A DNA stretch of 64,000 bases from Antedon bifida. Lineage: Eukaryota; Echinodermata; Crinoidea; Comatulida; Antedonidae. The notes beneath the pieces were generated by a model, which saw only the letters and a program-made list of their open reading frames with translations, was not told where the DNA came from and did not search any database. Positions 42,001 to 54,000 of this stretch are shown here, piece after piece. Numbering within the stretch: the stretch's first letter is position 1; each line of letters begins with the position of its first letter. Where the stretch lies: assembly GCA_963402885.1 (NCBI GenBank), contig OY727101.1, forward strand, positions 16,902,417 to 16,966,416, given 5' to 3'. The position numbers and the translations under genes are program-made.

Positions 42001-45000
42001 AGAGAAATTTGAGCTTGTACATTATAAAACTATGTATATTCTTACATTACAGAGTCCGCCGGTTTTACCAATTTATACTGATGAAGATAGATATATAGAG
42101 TGTAGAATAGCTTCGGCCTTTAATATACCTGTGAGTATTTCCGAGAAAGTAGTTAATATTTAACCTAAGCTCTTATAATTACTGTCATGTGATCTATTAC
42201 GAAATAGTTATTGTCTGGAAGTTTTTCATGAAGCTTAATTAAAAGACAACGCAAATATAGAGCCATGGGAATTAAATAATATGGTTCTCATCCACAAATT
42301 TTAGGAAAGTATTTTGGTTAACTTTCATTGCTAGATTTTAATCACATGCACAAACACTCCCGTCCCATCATCTAGTGCTCAAACATACCAAGGACGCTAA
42401 ACTCGCCTTGCCAAGATAGGAACTCGTAACAGTCCTTTGATCTTATGTCTGACTGCGACAAATACCAACGGTACTGTACTATGTACATATTCTCCAAAGT
42501 CCAGTGTCTCATTTGAGGAAGCCAATTGGCCAATCGAAAATCAGTGGGAGCATGGAACTAATCGTGTCGCAGCCACAGATAAACCCTTTGATCTCCGGAG
42601 CTCAGTATCCTGTTGTTAGATTGTCTTAAACATACTGAATAATGCATTCTACAATGGCCTCATTTTTCCATTATAATTATATTCAAATATTGTTTTGTTA
42701 TTTCAGTGTATGGTCTTGTTTGCTGGTGCTCGTAACTTTAAAAGAGAACTTCATGGAACCTTTGCCAGTCTCTGTGATGACCCACATCCTATGGTCAGGT
42801 CAACTATAGCCACTGGGTTTCATGAGGTCAGTGAAGCCAACTTTTAAATGGCCCTGTTAAACGATGTCTCTTGAATAGATGTGTTAATTGAATAAATATT
42901 CTTGACTGGACAGATACCACTTTCACTCTAGTAAACTCTAGTGGAGTGGGGGTGTGTGATTAACACCGATCTTTTGTTTGGGATGTGCCCCGGCATGTGT
43001 AAACCCTAGGAGATATCAAAGATGTAAAGATCTGTCTACACTATCAAACTTTATGTGCCAAAAAATGTGATGTGCCCATATTTGGACAACACAGTGACAT
43101 CATATCACTACCATATTTGGACACTTTTTTGTCAAACTAATTTTATAGTGTAGACAGAGCTTATTGGTCCATAACAATTTGTACTTTAACCTACAGCTTC
43201 TTATGATTCCTTTTATTTGTTTCCATCCATAGATTGCAAAGCTATTGGGTAATAATGTCTCATTGATTCAGGGTGAACTGATAAATCTGCTCAAAGATGA
43301 ATCTGTTGATGTAAGTACATCCAAAAGTTAACTCTCCCGAATCTGAACTACCTTGGGCTGGCCCAGAAAATTACTTATTTTTTAAGGCTGTTGGGGCTCT
43401 GTCCTCTGCCATCCTCAATGTCTTCCAGAAAATTACATTAATAATTATTTGTTACCGTTTTGAACCTTAAGACAATTTTTGTTGGTTTTGGAGAGTTTTT
43501 GATATTCAGAGTATCCAGTTCGGAGGTCAATTTCCGACTGCTGCTACTACTGTAGTACATAATACCTACACATATTGTGTTGGTGGTCGTGGAATTGGAA
43601 TCCGACCGCAACTGTGCCCTTGAACCGATTGAGGAGGCAAATCCCCACTGTTTCCGCATACTAACTTAACATGGCATGAAATCCCTAATTATAAATATGA
43701 TCGCTCTCTATTAATAAGTTAAATTAATGTTATATTGTTTTATCGAATTAGAAATTCATACAAATTAAGAAATGACCTTTCAAATTTCTTTGACCATGTC
43801 ATCTTGTATTTGTAACTGTTCACACTATCAACCTTTATGTGACAAAAAAATGTGATGTGCCCATATATGGACATGATGATGTCATATCACTACCATATTT
43901 TGGCACATCACTTGAACACGTCATCTTGTAACTTACAAACAATGGTGTTGATTTTCTTTGTTTTTCACAGGTGTTACAGGGACTTGTTTCTCACCTGCCT
44001 GAGACGTTGCAGATGTTTGCAAAGAGCAGCGGTAACGTAGTAACGGAATCAAAGGTAATTTGATCCTTAATTAGTTAATTAAAGGAGGTGTTTTCTCAAG
44101 GACCTATGTTTTGTAGAACCTACAACAGCCTATTTCTATTTATATATTAATACGCTTTATCGGACATCGTTCTACTATTTGAGAATGCCAAGAATGGTTC
44201 TTACGCTAATAATCAGGCGTAGAACTGCGTGGGGGCGTATCGAATGGTTGGTTGCAGCCGCCATCTTGTTGGTTCCTCTCCATCATTTTTCTAACTGCGA
44301 TAACATTGGAATTGACGATCTAGCCTTCAGCTATAAGATCTTGAATTTAATATTGTTTTAAGTATCATTTTTTTCCATGTTTTCTTCGGTCTTCCAATGG
44401 GTCTTTTTACTTCATCTAGAGCTAATTTTGCGGGTGTATTATCTGTATATAACACACATAATTTGCATTGTATAATTTGAAAGAATTTTCAAGAAGCCTG
44501 CATGATATTTAACCTTGAATTTACCTTGAAGATTAAGACTTCGACATCAACACTTCATTTGCATACGGGCAAAACTTAAGGCCCTATAAAATCAGCTCAT
44601 GCTGGCTCAGTCGCCCTCTTAAAATATGGTGAAATAAATATGTTTTAACACCACTATTAAAGTGTTTCTTTAATAGGAGATTCTACTGTATTGGTCAAAA
44701 TTTTAAAAAATAAAAAATTTGTTATTTTACATTTTTATTTTCAACTATGCATTCATAATTATACAAAGTAATCATATCCACTTACAATTGACTGCTGATT
44801 TTTATTTTTTTTTTAAAGCAGTTATCAGATAATACAATCTTGTTCTTGTTAGATATTTGGTTTTGGGTTTAGCAATGTGGTACACTGTCGCCGGGTAAGA
44901 TTAAATGCTAGTGTACGATTGCAATGCCTGTCTGTAGATTATGCACAGATTAGATATAGTATATACCACTAATGTATCAGATTGTGCATGAGATAATATA

Positions 45001-48000
45001 CTAAACTATAATTCAACTATGATTTTGTTTACATTTGAAACACACTTTTTTGATTTGGACATTTTTGTGACATTATATGGGACTCTAAGATCCTGAGATT
45101 TAGTACTCAAGATTTTTTGAAGTGACAACTCTCATTTTTTCATGGAAGTGCAAATGTCATATCCTTGGAAATGGCAGTCTCAGACATAAAAAAAAATGAT
45201 ATGCCTAGACCCTTTGGAAGTGCCACTCTCAAGCCTACAGAAATGGCATGCTCAGATTCTTTAAAAGTGCCACTCTCACGAGGCCCTTGGAAATGGCACT
45301 CTCGAGCCTCGGAAATGGCATTCTCAAGTTTCAGAAATAGCATTAGAGTGCCTTCCTTTCCTAAAAAACTGGTTATTAATTTATGTACTATAGGGTAAAC
45401 ACATAACTGTATACATTATGCTGAGTTAAGATTTACAGGCACTATTCTTTATTATTAGAGTGAACACACTTTAATGTCTAAAGCTCTGTCTACACTATCA
45501 AAAAAATGTAAAGTGTCTATATATGGACAAGGTGATGTCATATCATTATCATATTTTGGCACATCACATTTTTTTCTGTCAAACTTGTTTGATAGTATAG
45601 ACAGAGCTTAATATATGGTACTACTGAAATTGTTAACCTATAAAATCCCTAAAGTACGTATGGAGATGCTTTAAGATACGGATATCATTAATTAGCAATT
45701 GCCAAATATTCCATAAAACCAGGTTTTATTTCAGATAAGTAAATGACTGATTAATTATTAGGTTATAGATTAATTAATAAGCAACAAGGATGTCAAATAT
45801 CTTTTTAAAAACGTTCTTTGATCTTTGCCGTAAAAATCAATATTGGAATGCCCACAATACTTGACCGAGACTCCATTCAATGCAGACATTGTGATTCCAA
45901 GACAATCTAGAACTCTCTGTGTCTTCTATTAGCAAACAAACGCAGACGCATTTAAAACATTTTTTAAATTAAATACCTCTTGATGATTTCCAAATTGTCT
46001 AGCAAAATGTTTACACTTGTTTTTTTTAAATAATGCTATTAAAAACCATTATTGTTAATTAAGGTAAAATGTACGGTTATAATTTCATGTTTGAAACTAA
46101 AGGTGAAAAATATTATAATTTTTGTAAGAAAAAAAGTATTTTCAGGAAATATCTCTGTACAAATATGGATTGGTTTTCATATATTTAAAATTATATCACA
46201 ACAACAAAGATATTGTTTTTCATTTTTCGTCATTTATCAAATTGTATTTGCATCGAAAATTAAAATTTTTACATAATAATTAACTTTCAGGGAATATCTC
46301 CAAACAAATATCAATTGGTTCCATATTTAAAATTATATCAAACAAATATAGGTTTATTTTTGACCACCAAGACTTCCCAAATTATATTTGCATTGGAAAT
46401 TGAAATGTTGACATAATAATTATGCCATTTGATGTGCTTTAATCGAGTAGTGTGACATCAATGGTCCGGTTATTAGGATTTAAAGTAGGGAGAATTTGCT
46501 GTGGCAGTTATAAAATGTTAATGTATTATTTCTGACAGTAGCATTGCAATCTACGTAATATTTTACCAGCTTTTATCATCCCTAGCTATCAACTAATTGC
46601 ATGTTCTACCTCAAATACACAGCATTCACACACATAATTAGCTAATTAGCATTTTTCATTATCATGATTTTTAACAACTTAAGGAGCTTCATGCTGGTTT
46701 AAAAAACTACCTGATTGTATGATTAATACACTAGGGAGTCTCACTACTATATCTATTTTCATTAAGTATTTTTAATTACTTCTTCATGATAGAAAAAAAC
46801 ACATCTGAACAGCTTGAAAAGCTTTTAATTATTTTGTCTATTTTTGTATCTTGTTGCAGAATAACAATCGTGACTATGTCCTAATTGAATACATTGATGT
46901 TTAAAAAAAAAAATGCTTATTTTTTAAAGATCTAGTTAAATGATATAAATGTACTAAATTTCAGTTGAATGACACCAATTACAGATTATATTACAAAGTG
47001 TATACATACACATTCTTTTTCACATGATGGAATTTTCACAAGAAATACCATTAGCATTTAAAATATCATATACTCTTTTTGCTGTGATTGTTACCAAACT
47101 ATACAGAATATATAGCTTATTTCACCTGTACATAATGACTTGACTTCCTAAGTATTATTTATTTCATCAAATTCTACTATTCTATCAATTAAACTATGTT
47201 TAAACATTTTTTAAAGTTTAGTAAGTAGACTTCTCTTGCTACAATTTTTACCACATAACCGTTGAAGGTGTGAAACTTCTATGATGTTAAATTCTAGGAT
47301 TCCGTATCATCGCAGTGTTCTCCCAATATAGAAATCAAGCCCGGAAAATTAAGCGGAGTACCAAATTATATAAAGATATAACTACTATTAAATAAAAAGA
47401 AGTCAAATAATAATATACTTTCTCTATCCAATTTACAAAATATAGCCTTTGACTGCTCTTGGTCTACCACTACCTACCACTAGTGTATGTTATGTATAAT
47501 TTTCTTACACCATTTTAAATACCAGTTGGAGTAAATTTAAACTGGAAAAACTTGCTGGCAAAACCTGCTTCAGGAGAACACTGCATCATCATTAAACTTT
47601 CTCAACATTTTGATATATATGTTATTTTATCTTATCGTTAGGTATCTGGGTTGTCTGAACTAATTCCCGCCCTTTGCGAAGCTGAACTGAACATTTCGCA
47701 GTGTCGACGGTGGCGCCTTCATGTGTCCATGTTAGAGAAGCTTTCCTGTCTTCCCAAGTGTCTTACAAGTGATCAAATTTATAGTAAATTTATTCCAATT
47801 GTAACGAAGCATATTACAATGCATGTAAGTAGTTTCAGAGTTTTCTTTCTCATTTGTCTTTGTGTCCAATGGTTAGCTACCATGGTCTTTGTGTCCAATG
47901 GTTAGCTAATATGGTCTTTGTGTCCAATGGTTAGCTACCATGGTCTTTGTGTCCAATGATTAGCTACCATGGTCTTTGTGTCCAATGGTTAGCTAACATG

Positions 48001-51000
48001 GTCTTTGTGTCCAATGGTTAGCTACCATGGTCTTTGTGTCCAATGGTTAGCTACCATGGTCTTTGTGTCCAATGGTTAGCTACCATGGTCTTTGTGTCCA
48101 ATGGTTAGCTACCATGGTCTTTGTGTCCAATGGTTAGCTACCATGGTCTTTGTGTCCAATGGTTAGCTACCATGGTCTTTGTGTCCAATGGTTAGCTACC
48201 ATGGTCTTTGTGTCCAATGGTTAGCTACCATGGTCTTTGTGTCCAATGGTTAGCTACCATGGTCTTTGTGTCCAATGGTTAGCTACCATGGTCTTTGTGT
48301 CCAATGGTTAGCTACCATGGTCTTTGTGTCCAATGGTTAGCTACTATGGTCTTTGTGCCTTGTGTATTAAAATATCTTGTCTTTTGCAGAGAGTTCTTCC
48401 AGTGAAGCGTGCTGCTGTAAGGACATTGTGTGTATTTATGAGGTACAATAGAAAACAAGAACACAGGCAAGAGATATGTAGTAGACTAATACAAGGTAAT
48501 GTATAATAATTTACAGTTAATAAAATCAGTGTGTGTAGAATGCTTATTAATTTATAGGGATGTCCTCTGAATAGGGGTTGGCCTGCAGCATGAATAGGGG
48601 TTGAATGTAGAGTTAAACAGATGTGTCCCCTTATTAGGAGTTTCCTCTAAATAGGGACATCCCAAATGGTTCTACTGTTACTGTAGTTGGGATATTAAGG
48701 TACAACAAACTACCCTTTAAATAAATTAAAGATGTATTGTCAGTCAGACTTAATAATCAGAATAAATAATTTGTAGTTTAAATAAGGTTTTATTCAATAA
48801 TTGTTTTTTATTGTGTTATTCTAGCCTGTTGTCACTCTAAATCATGTACATATAGGATGCTTTTCATTGATGTTTGCCAGGATATCATGGAGTTTTTCTC
48901 CAAGGCTTATTTCAAAGATAATTTGTATGAATTTGTATTAGAATTAGCTGAGGATCCTGTTCCCAATGTTAGGTAAGATTACACTACACTATCAAACTTT
49001 AAGTGACAACAAATTTGATGTGCCCATATATGGACATGATGATGTCATATCACTGCCATATTAGGGGAATATCACTACCATATTTGGGCACATCACACTT
49101 TTCTTGTCAAACTAGTTTGATAGTTTAGACAGAGCTTAAGACTACCAGTATCAGTTTTAAATGAACCTGTTTCTGCTACAAAATGTTACCCAAGATGCAA
49201 TGCGCTCAAACATCCAAGATGCATCAAGGTCAACAGGGGTCAATCAAATCTTTATTTTCCATTGCAGCTAAAAGTTACACAACGATAACCGGTTAAGTGG
49301 CATTCAAACATCAATTCAATTGGTGTTTTAACCGTTGTTTTGAGAATGCCATTTAAGAAGTTATATGAAATTTTTCCTGCGGATTTGGAATAATCTATTT
49401 ACTTGGTTAATTGTTCTTTTTTTTGGCAGCAGAAACAGGCCAAATGTGATTATTTGTACTGTGTTTTTCAATATAATTACTAAACAATTTCATAAACTAT
49501 AAATATGTTTACAGGTTAAAATTCTGCACAATCTTGCCTATGTTAAAGTCTCAAATGAAGTTACCTAAGGATCGACAGATGTTACAAGATTTAGAGTACA
49601 TGGCAAGGAAGCTAATGCTACAAGAAAACGACAGGGACGTCAAATCAGCAATTAGAAATGTAGGTTACATATTTACAAAATAAATTGTGCAATCCTAAAT
49701 TACCATGGTTCTGGGTTCAAATCCTATCCTCAACAAAACAACTCCACTTGAAGAATAAAACTTTGTCTACACTGTTTATTCAAACAGAAAAAAGTGTGAT
49801 GTACCCAAATATGGTAGTGATATGCTCAAATATGGTAGTAATATGACATCATCATGTCCATATTATGGGCACATCACATTTTGTTATCACATAAAGTTTG
49901 ATAGTGTAGACAGAGCTTTAATAGTAATTTATAAACTACTGACAGAATATAAATTACTATTTTTAACAATGAGAATGATCGTGGTTACGATTGAACCAGG
50001 TTTGGAATTGAACCAATGCCCTCAGATTCCTAAATAAGAAGTTGACTTGTAACCTTACACTATGTGTATACATTGCATGAATAAATGATAATATTTATTT
50101 TACTTTTTCCATAAAACATTTTGTACAATAATAATTATAAAATAAAATGAAAGTACAATTGATCATTGTATTCAGTGAAAAAGGAACTCTGCGAATAAAC
50201 AACATTTTAATTGCAGAGCCCTGACAAAAATAATAAAAATATAGAGAAATATTTATGTGAAAATAACAATTGTATTATATACTTTTGATGACTTAGCAAG
50301 TAATATAGAATTATAACCTTCTGAATTAATTTAGAGTATTAATGTTACTATAATGTATTAAAGTCAAATTCATGAAAATACCGGTTTTCTTATTTCCATT
50401 TTAGGCATCATTCGAATTGGATAAAATTCAAGTTGTTATGGAATCTGTAAGTATTTTACACCATGTCAATTTAAGATTAAAACAACTTTTTCAAACCATA
50501 TTATATTTTATAATTACCATAGATCAGATACAGTATACATTTAACATTATTAAAATATTAATAATTGTAATGTTTTTGGGGAATTTTTTCAGCTTACAAA
50601 GCCAGGAACAGAACATGATATGTTAGATCAGCGTAAAGAAGAAGAAGAAAAAAAGATTTTAGAATTAGAAAAACGAGAACTAGAGGAAAAAGAGCAAGCT
50701 CCAAGTAAAACTGGCGCTCCTTCCAAAGCAGATCGTAAAAAACCTAACAGCGCACATATTACAGAATCCAAGCCTTCAACTAAACGAAATACTGGTAAAT
50801 AATCTTTAACAATAAAAATTGGCATTTAAAAAGAATTAATTAAACGATTGTGGCATTAACAAAACTTTTTATTGTTAATATTAATAATTTTGTGTCCATT
50901 AATAATAATAATATATTGGATTTATAAAGTACCTAATGTTGTGAAACCTCTAAGCGCTGAACATGTTGTTACATTACATTGTTTTAAACCTTTCGAGCAC

Positions 51001-54000
51001 AACACTGTGTATTATGGTATGAATGAAAGTTTGAACTCTAATGTTTTTGTCTACATGATGAATGAAATTTATTTTTAATTTCTGCATTTGCTAGGCTCTA
51101 AAACCAACAAGACATCAATTTCAGCTAGTAAGAAGAATGCAACCTCGTCTATCCTGCCTGGTCCTCCACCTCACCACACCTCAGCAAAAGGTAAATAGAA
51201 CAGCATTCTCACTATGTCATGACGTCATAAAAGTTCTGTATATATTGAATAAGTCTTTCTTTTTCCAAAATGATCACATCACCAAGTCAAGTAGCTAAAT
51301 AGTTAAAGCACAGGCATTGGAAAGTGAAGCCATAAAATCAGCACAGGTTCAAGGCTCCCTTCGACCATGGTGATATATCTTCTCTGACGACTTAAGGCTT
51401 TAAACCTAGAGATTAAGGGTACACATCTGGCTTGTGTGCACTTAAAAGAGCCTAGTGCAAAGTTGATGGTTACCCCAGTTGTACTGGTCCATCTTAACCC
51501 CTGTTTATTGTAGTTGTTGTACTGTGGCTGCTGTAGAGGAGCATGAATATTGTAAAACAAGTCAAACAAATTGTATATATTATTTCATTTTAGCTTCTAA
51601 AACTACAAAGTCAACTTTGAAAGCACATAGCAACTCATCGCCCTTGTCCAAGTCGGCTGGTAACCGTGGTCGCAAATCTCCAACGCATGCCGAAAACAAC
51701 AATATAGAATCACCAACTGGAAAGTAAGTCAATTATGTTTTTATTCTTATCAAACAAAATGTCTAATTTAGGAATCAAAATTTTGCCAAATTTATACCTC
51801 TTTAAAGCTTTATCTACACTATCAAATTTTGTGTAACAAAAAATGTGATGTGCCTATATATGGACATGATGATGTCATATCTCCACCATATTTAGGCATA
51901 TCACTACCATATTTAGCCTGGCCAAAGTTTCCAATATTAAAGGAGCTAAAAGGATTATCGTTTTTACATATAAAACTATGTCTCTCTGGTGTCTATATTA
52001 ATACTATATATTGTATTATTGATTATTTTGCTGTTATATGTAAATTAAATGATAATATTGTGTGTTTTTATGAAGTGGTATGAATACTAAATTAATATTA
52101 ATAGATATAGTTCATTATAAAATAAATTATACAACAGTGTAATTCTTAAGTGTGTGTGAACTATATCTTATTACTACATTCAAACGAGATGAAATTGTTT
52201 TTATACTAAATTACTATGTTGTGTTGAGTAAAGTAAATATGTTTGTACCGAGTGTTGATTGACGATTATTAGTAGGTTGATATTATTTCCTATATAATAT
52301 ATAATAATGGCATAAAAATTGCGTTATAGCTGAAAAAATTCATTTGCAAAGACATTTTATCGATTCATTGTTTGAAATGGAAAAAATAATATACTGTAAA
52401 TTGTAATGTAAATATTATTTGTTTGTCTTTTCTGTACAATAGAAATATGTGTAATATAATAATATATAGTGTATATTGCATTTTGGTAGGCATACATATA
52501 TCTCCTTATCTGCACTTTTAGCTTTCTTTCCAATTCGTCATGAATATCACTATTACCATCATCAATGCCATCAGTATCATCATTATACCAAACACCGCTA
52601 CCACCAGAACACCATTATTATACCAACACTACTATCACCAAAATGCCAACATCATCATCATCATCATCAGTCCATCATCGTTATACCAACACCACTACCA
52701 CCATTATTATACCAACACCAACTATCACCAATAAGCCATCATCATTATTAGTATACCATCACCATTATACCAACACCACTACCACCTTACCACCATTATT
52801 ATACCAACACTACTATTACCAATATGCCATCATCATCATCATTATACCATCATCATTATACCAACACCACCATACCAACACTACTATTACCACTATACTG
52901 TTATCGTCATCATTATTATCATCATCAGTATACCATCATCATTATACCAACATAACTACCATCAGAACACCACAATTATACCAACACTACTGATACCAAT
53001 ATACCATCGTCATCATTATTATCATTATCACTATACCATTATCATTAAGGTCATCATTACTATCATTTTGATCACCAATAGTATCATCCTCTCTAAAGCT
53101 CTGTCTACATTATCAAACTTTATGTGACAAAAAAATGTGATGTGTCCATATATGGACATGATGGACCATATTTGAGCACATCACACTTTTTTTTGTCAAA
53201 CTAGTTTGATAGTGTAGACAGAGCTTTAAATTCAAACCCAAAGTTTCAAAAGTAATTTGTGATATGTATGTGTTTGTATTTGTGTGTCTTGCTACTCAAA
53301 TTAGTATCCTTAATTATGTCTTGTAAATATATTTTGCATTTTGTATATGTTTCTCTATAGTTCATGTATTTGCATTTTCAGCAACAGAAGAAGGGCTGGT
53401 TCAGAAGGCCTGATTTATCCACCGCCCTCTATTTCCAACAGGTCAACCACGTGACTTGAACTTCATTTATTAGCTTATCACGTCGTATAATTAAATTCAC
53501 TATATAACATGTTTGCTGTATTTTAATATCACAATTTTGAAAGAGAGTTGGCACAGAAACAAAAGCCATACATTTATGCTTAAATTTTATAGAAAAACCT
53601 ACATAATGTAAACACATTTTACTACCCACACATTCATTTATTTATTTGCTTTTAATACTTACCTTATTTTGTGTGATGTATGAGATTATAATAATTTACA
53701 CAATACTAACACATATTTAATTAATATATATATCTATATTACAATTAATATTATTACAGTTCAATTTTCATTTATTTATGATAATGTTATGCTTTTTAAA
53801 TTTATTTTAGTCATATTATAATGTGTTAGCATTTGACAGTACAGAAAAAAAAATACAGTAGACACCTCCGAGAACCAATAAAGTGTCCCTTTAATATGGT
53901 GTCACCTTATTGGCCTTTGTTCATTTCATGAGAAGTGTCCCCTCAATAGAGACGTTATAAAGGAAGGGTTCTATCTACCAATACAGCCATCATAATGTGA

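Larger units (their letters stand above)
44055..47641. other. PPP4R4 intron 14 (3.6 kb)
   Basis: Holds a pogo-like right end at 44640-44690, a degenerate tandem repeat, MITE copy 16 and a 145 bp duplication. 46430-47640 is featureless AT-rich sequence. Confidence 0.6.
51724..53381. other. PPP4R4 intron 22 (1.7 kb)
   Basis: Contains MITE copies 19 and 20 and a long triplet-like simple repeat. 51918-52530 is AT-rich and otherwise empty. Confidence 0.6.

Noticed and set aside
42437-42619. 60-codon frame
   Set aside because: It lies in an inverted-repeat element also found reversed at 22010-22199.
45140-45398. Frames on both strands with repeated residues
   Set aside because: By-products of a degenerate GGAAATGGCACTCTCA tandem repeat.
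47857-48358. Regular direct repeats resembling a CRISPR array
   Set aside because: The 29 bp units are contiguous without spacers, and the host is a spliced animal gene. It is a minisatellite.
52476-52993. Overlapping open frames of 64-142 codons
   Set aside because: They are low-complexity translations of a CAT/ACC simple repeat inside PPP4R4 intron 22, open in more than one frame.
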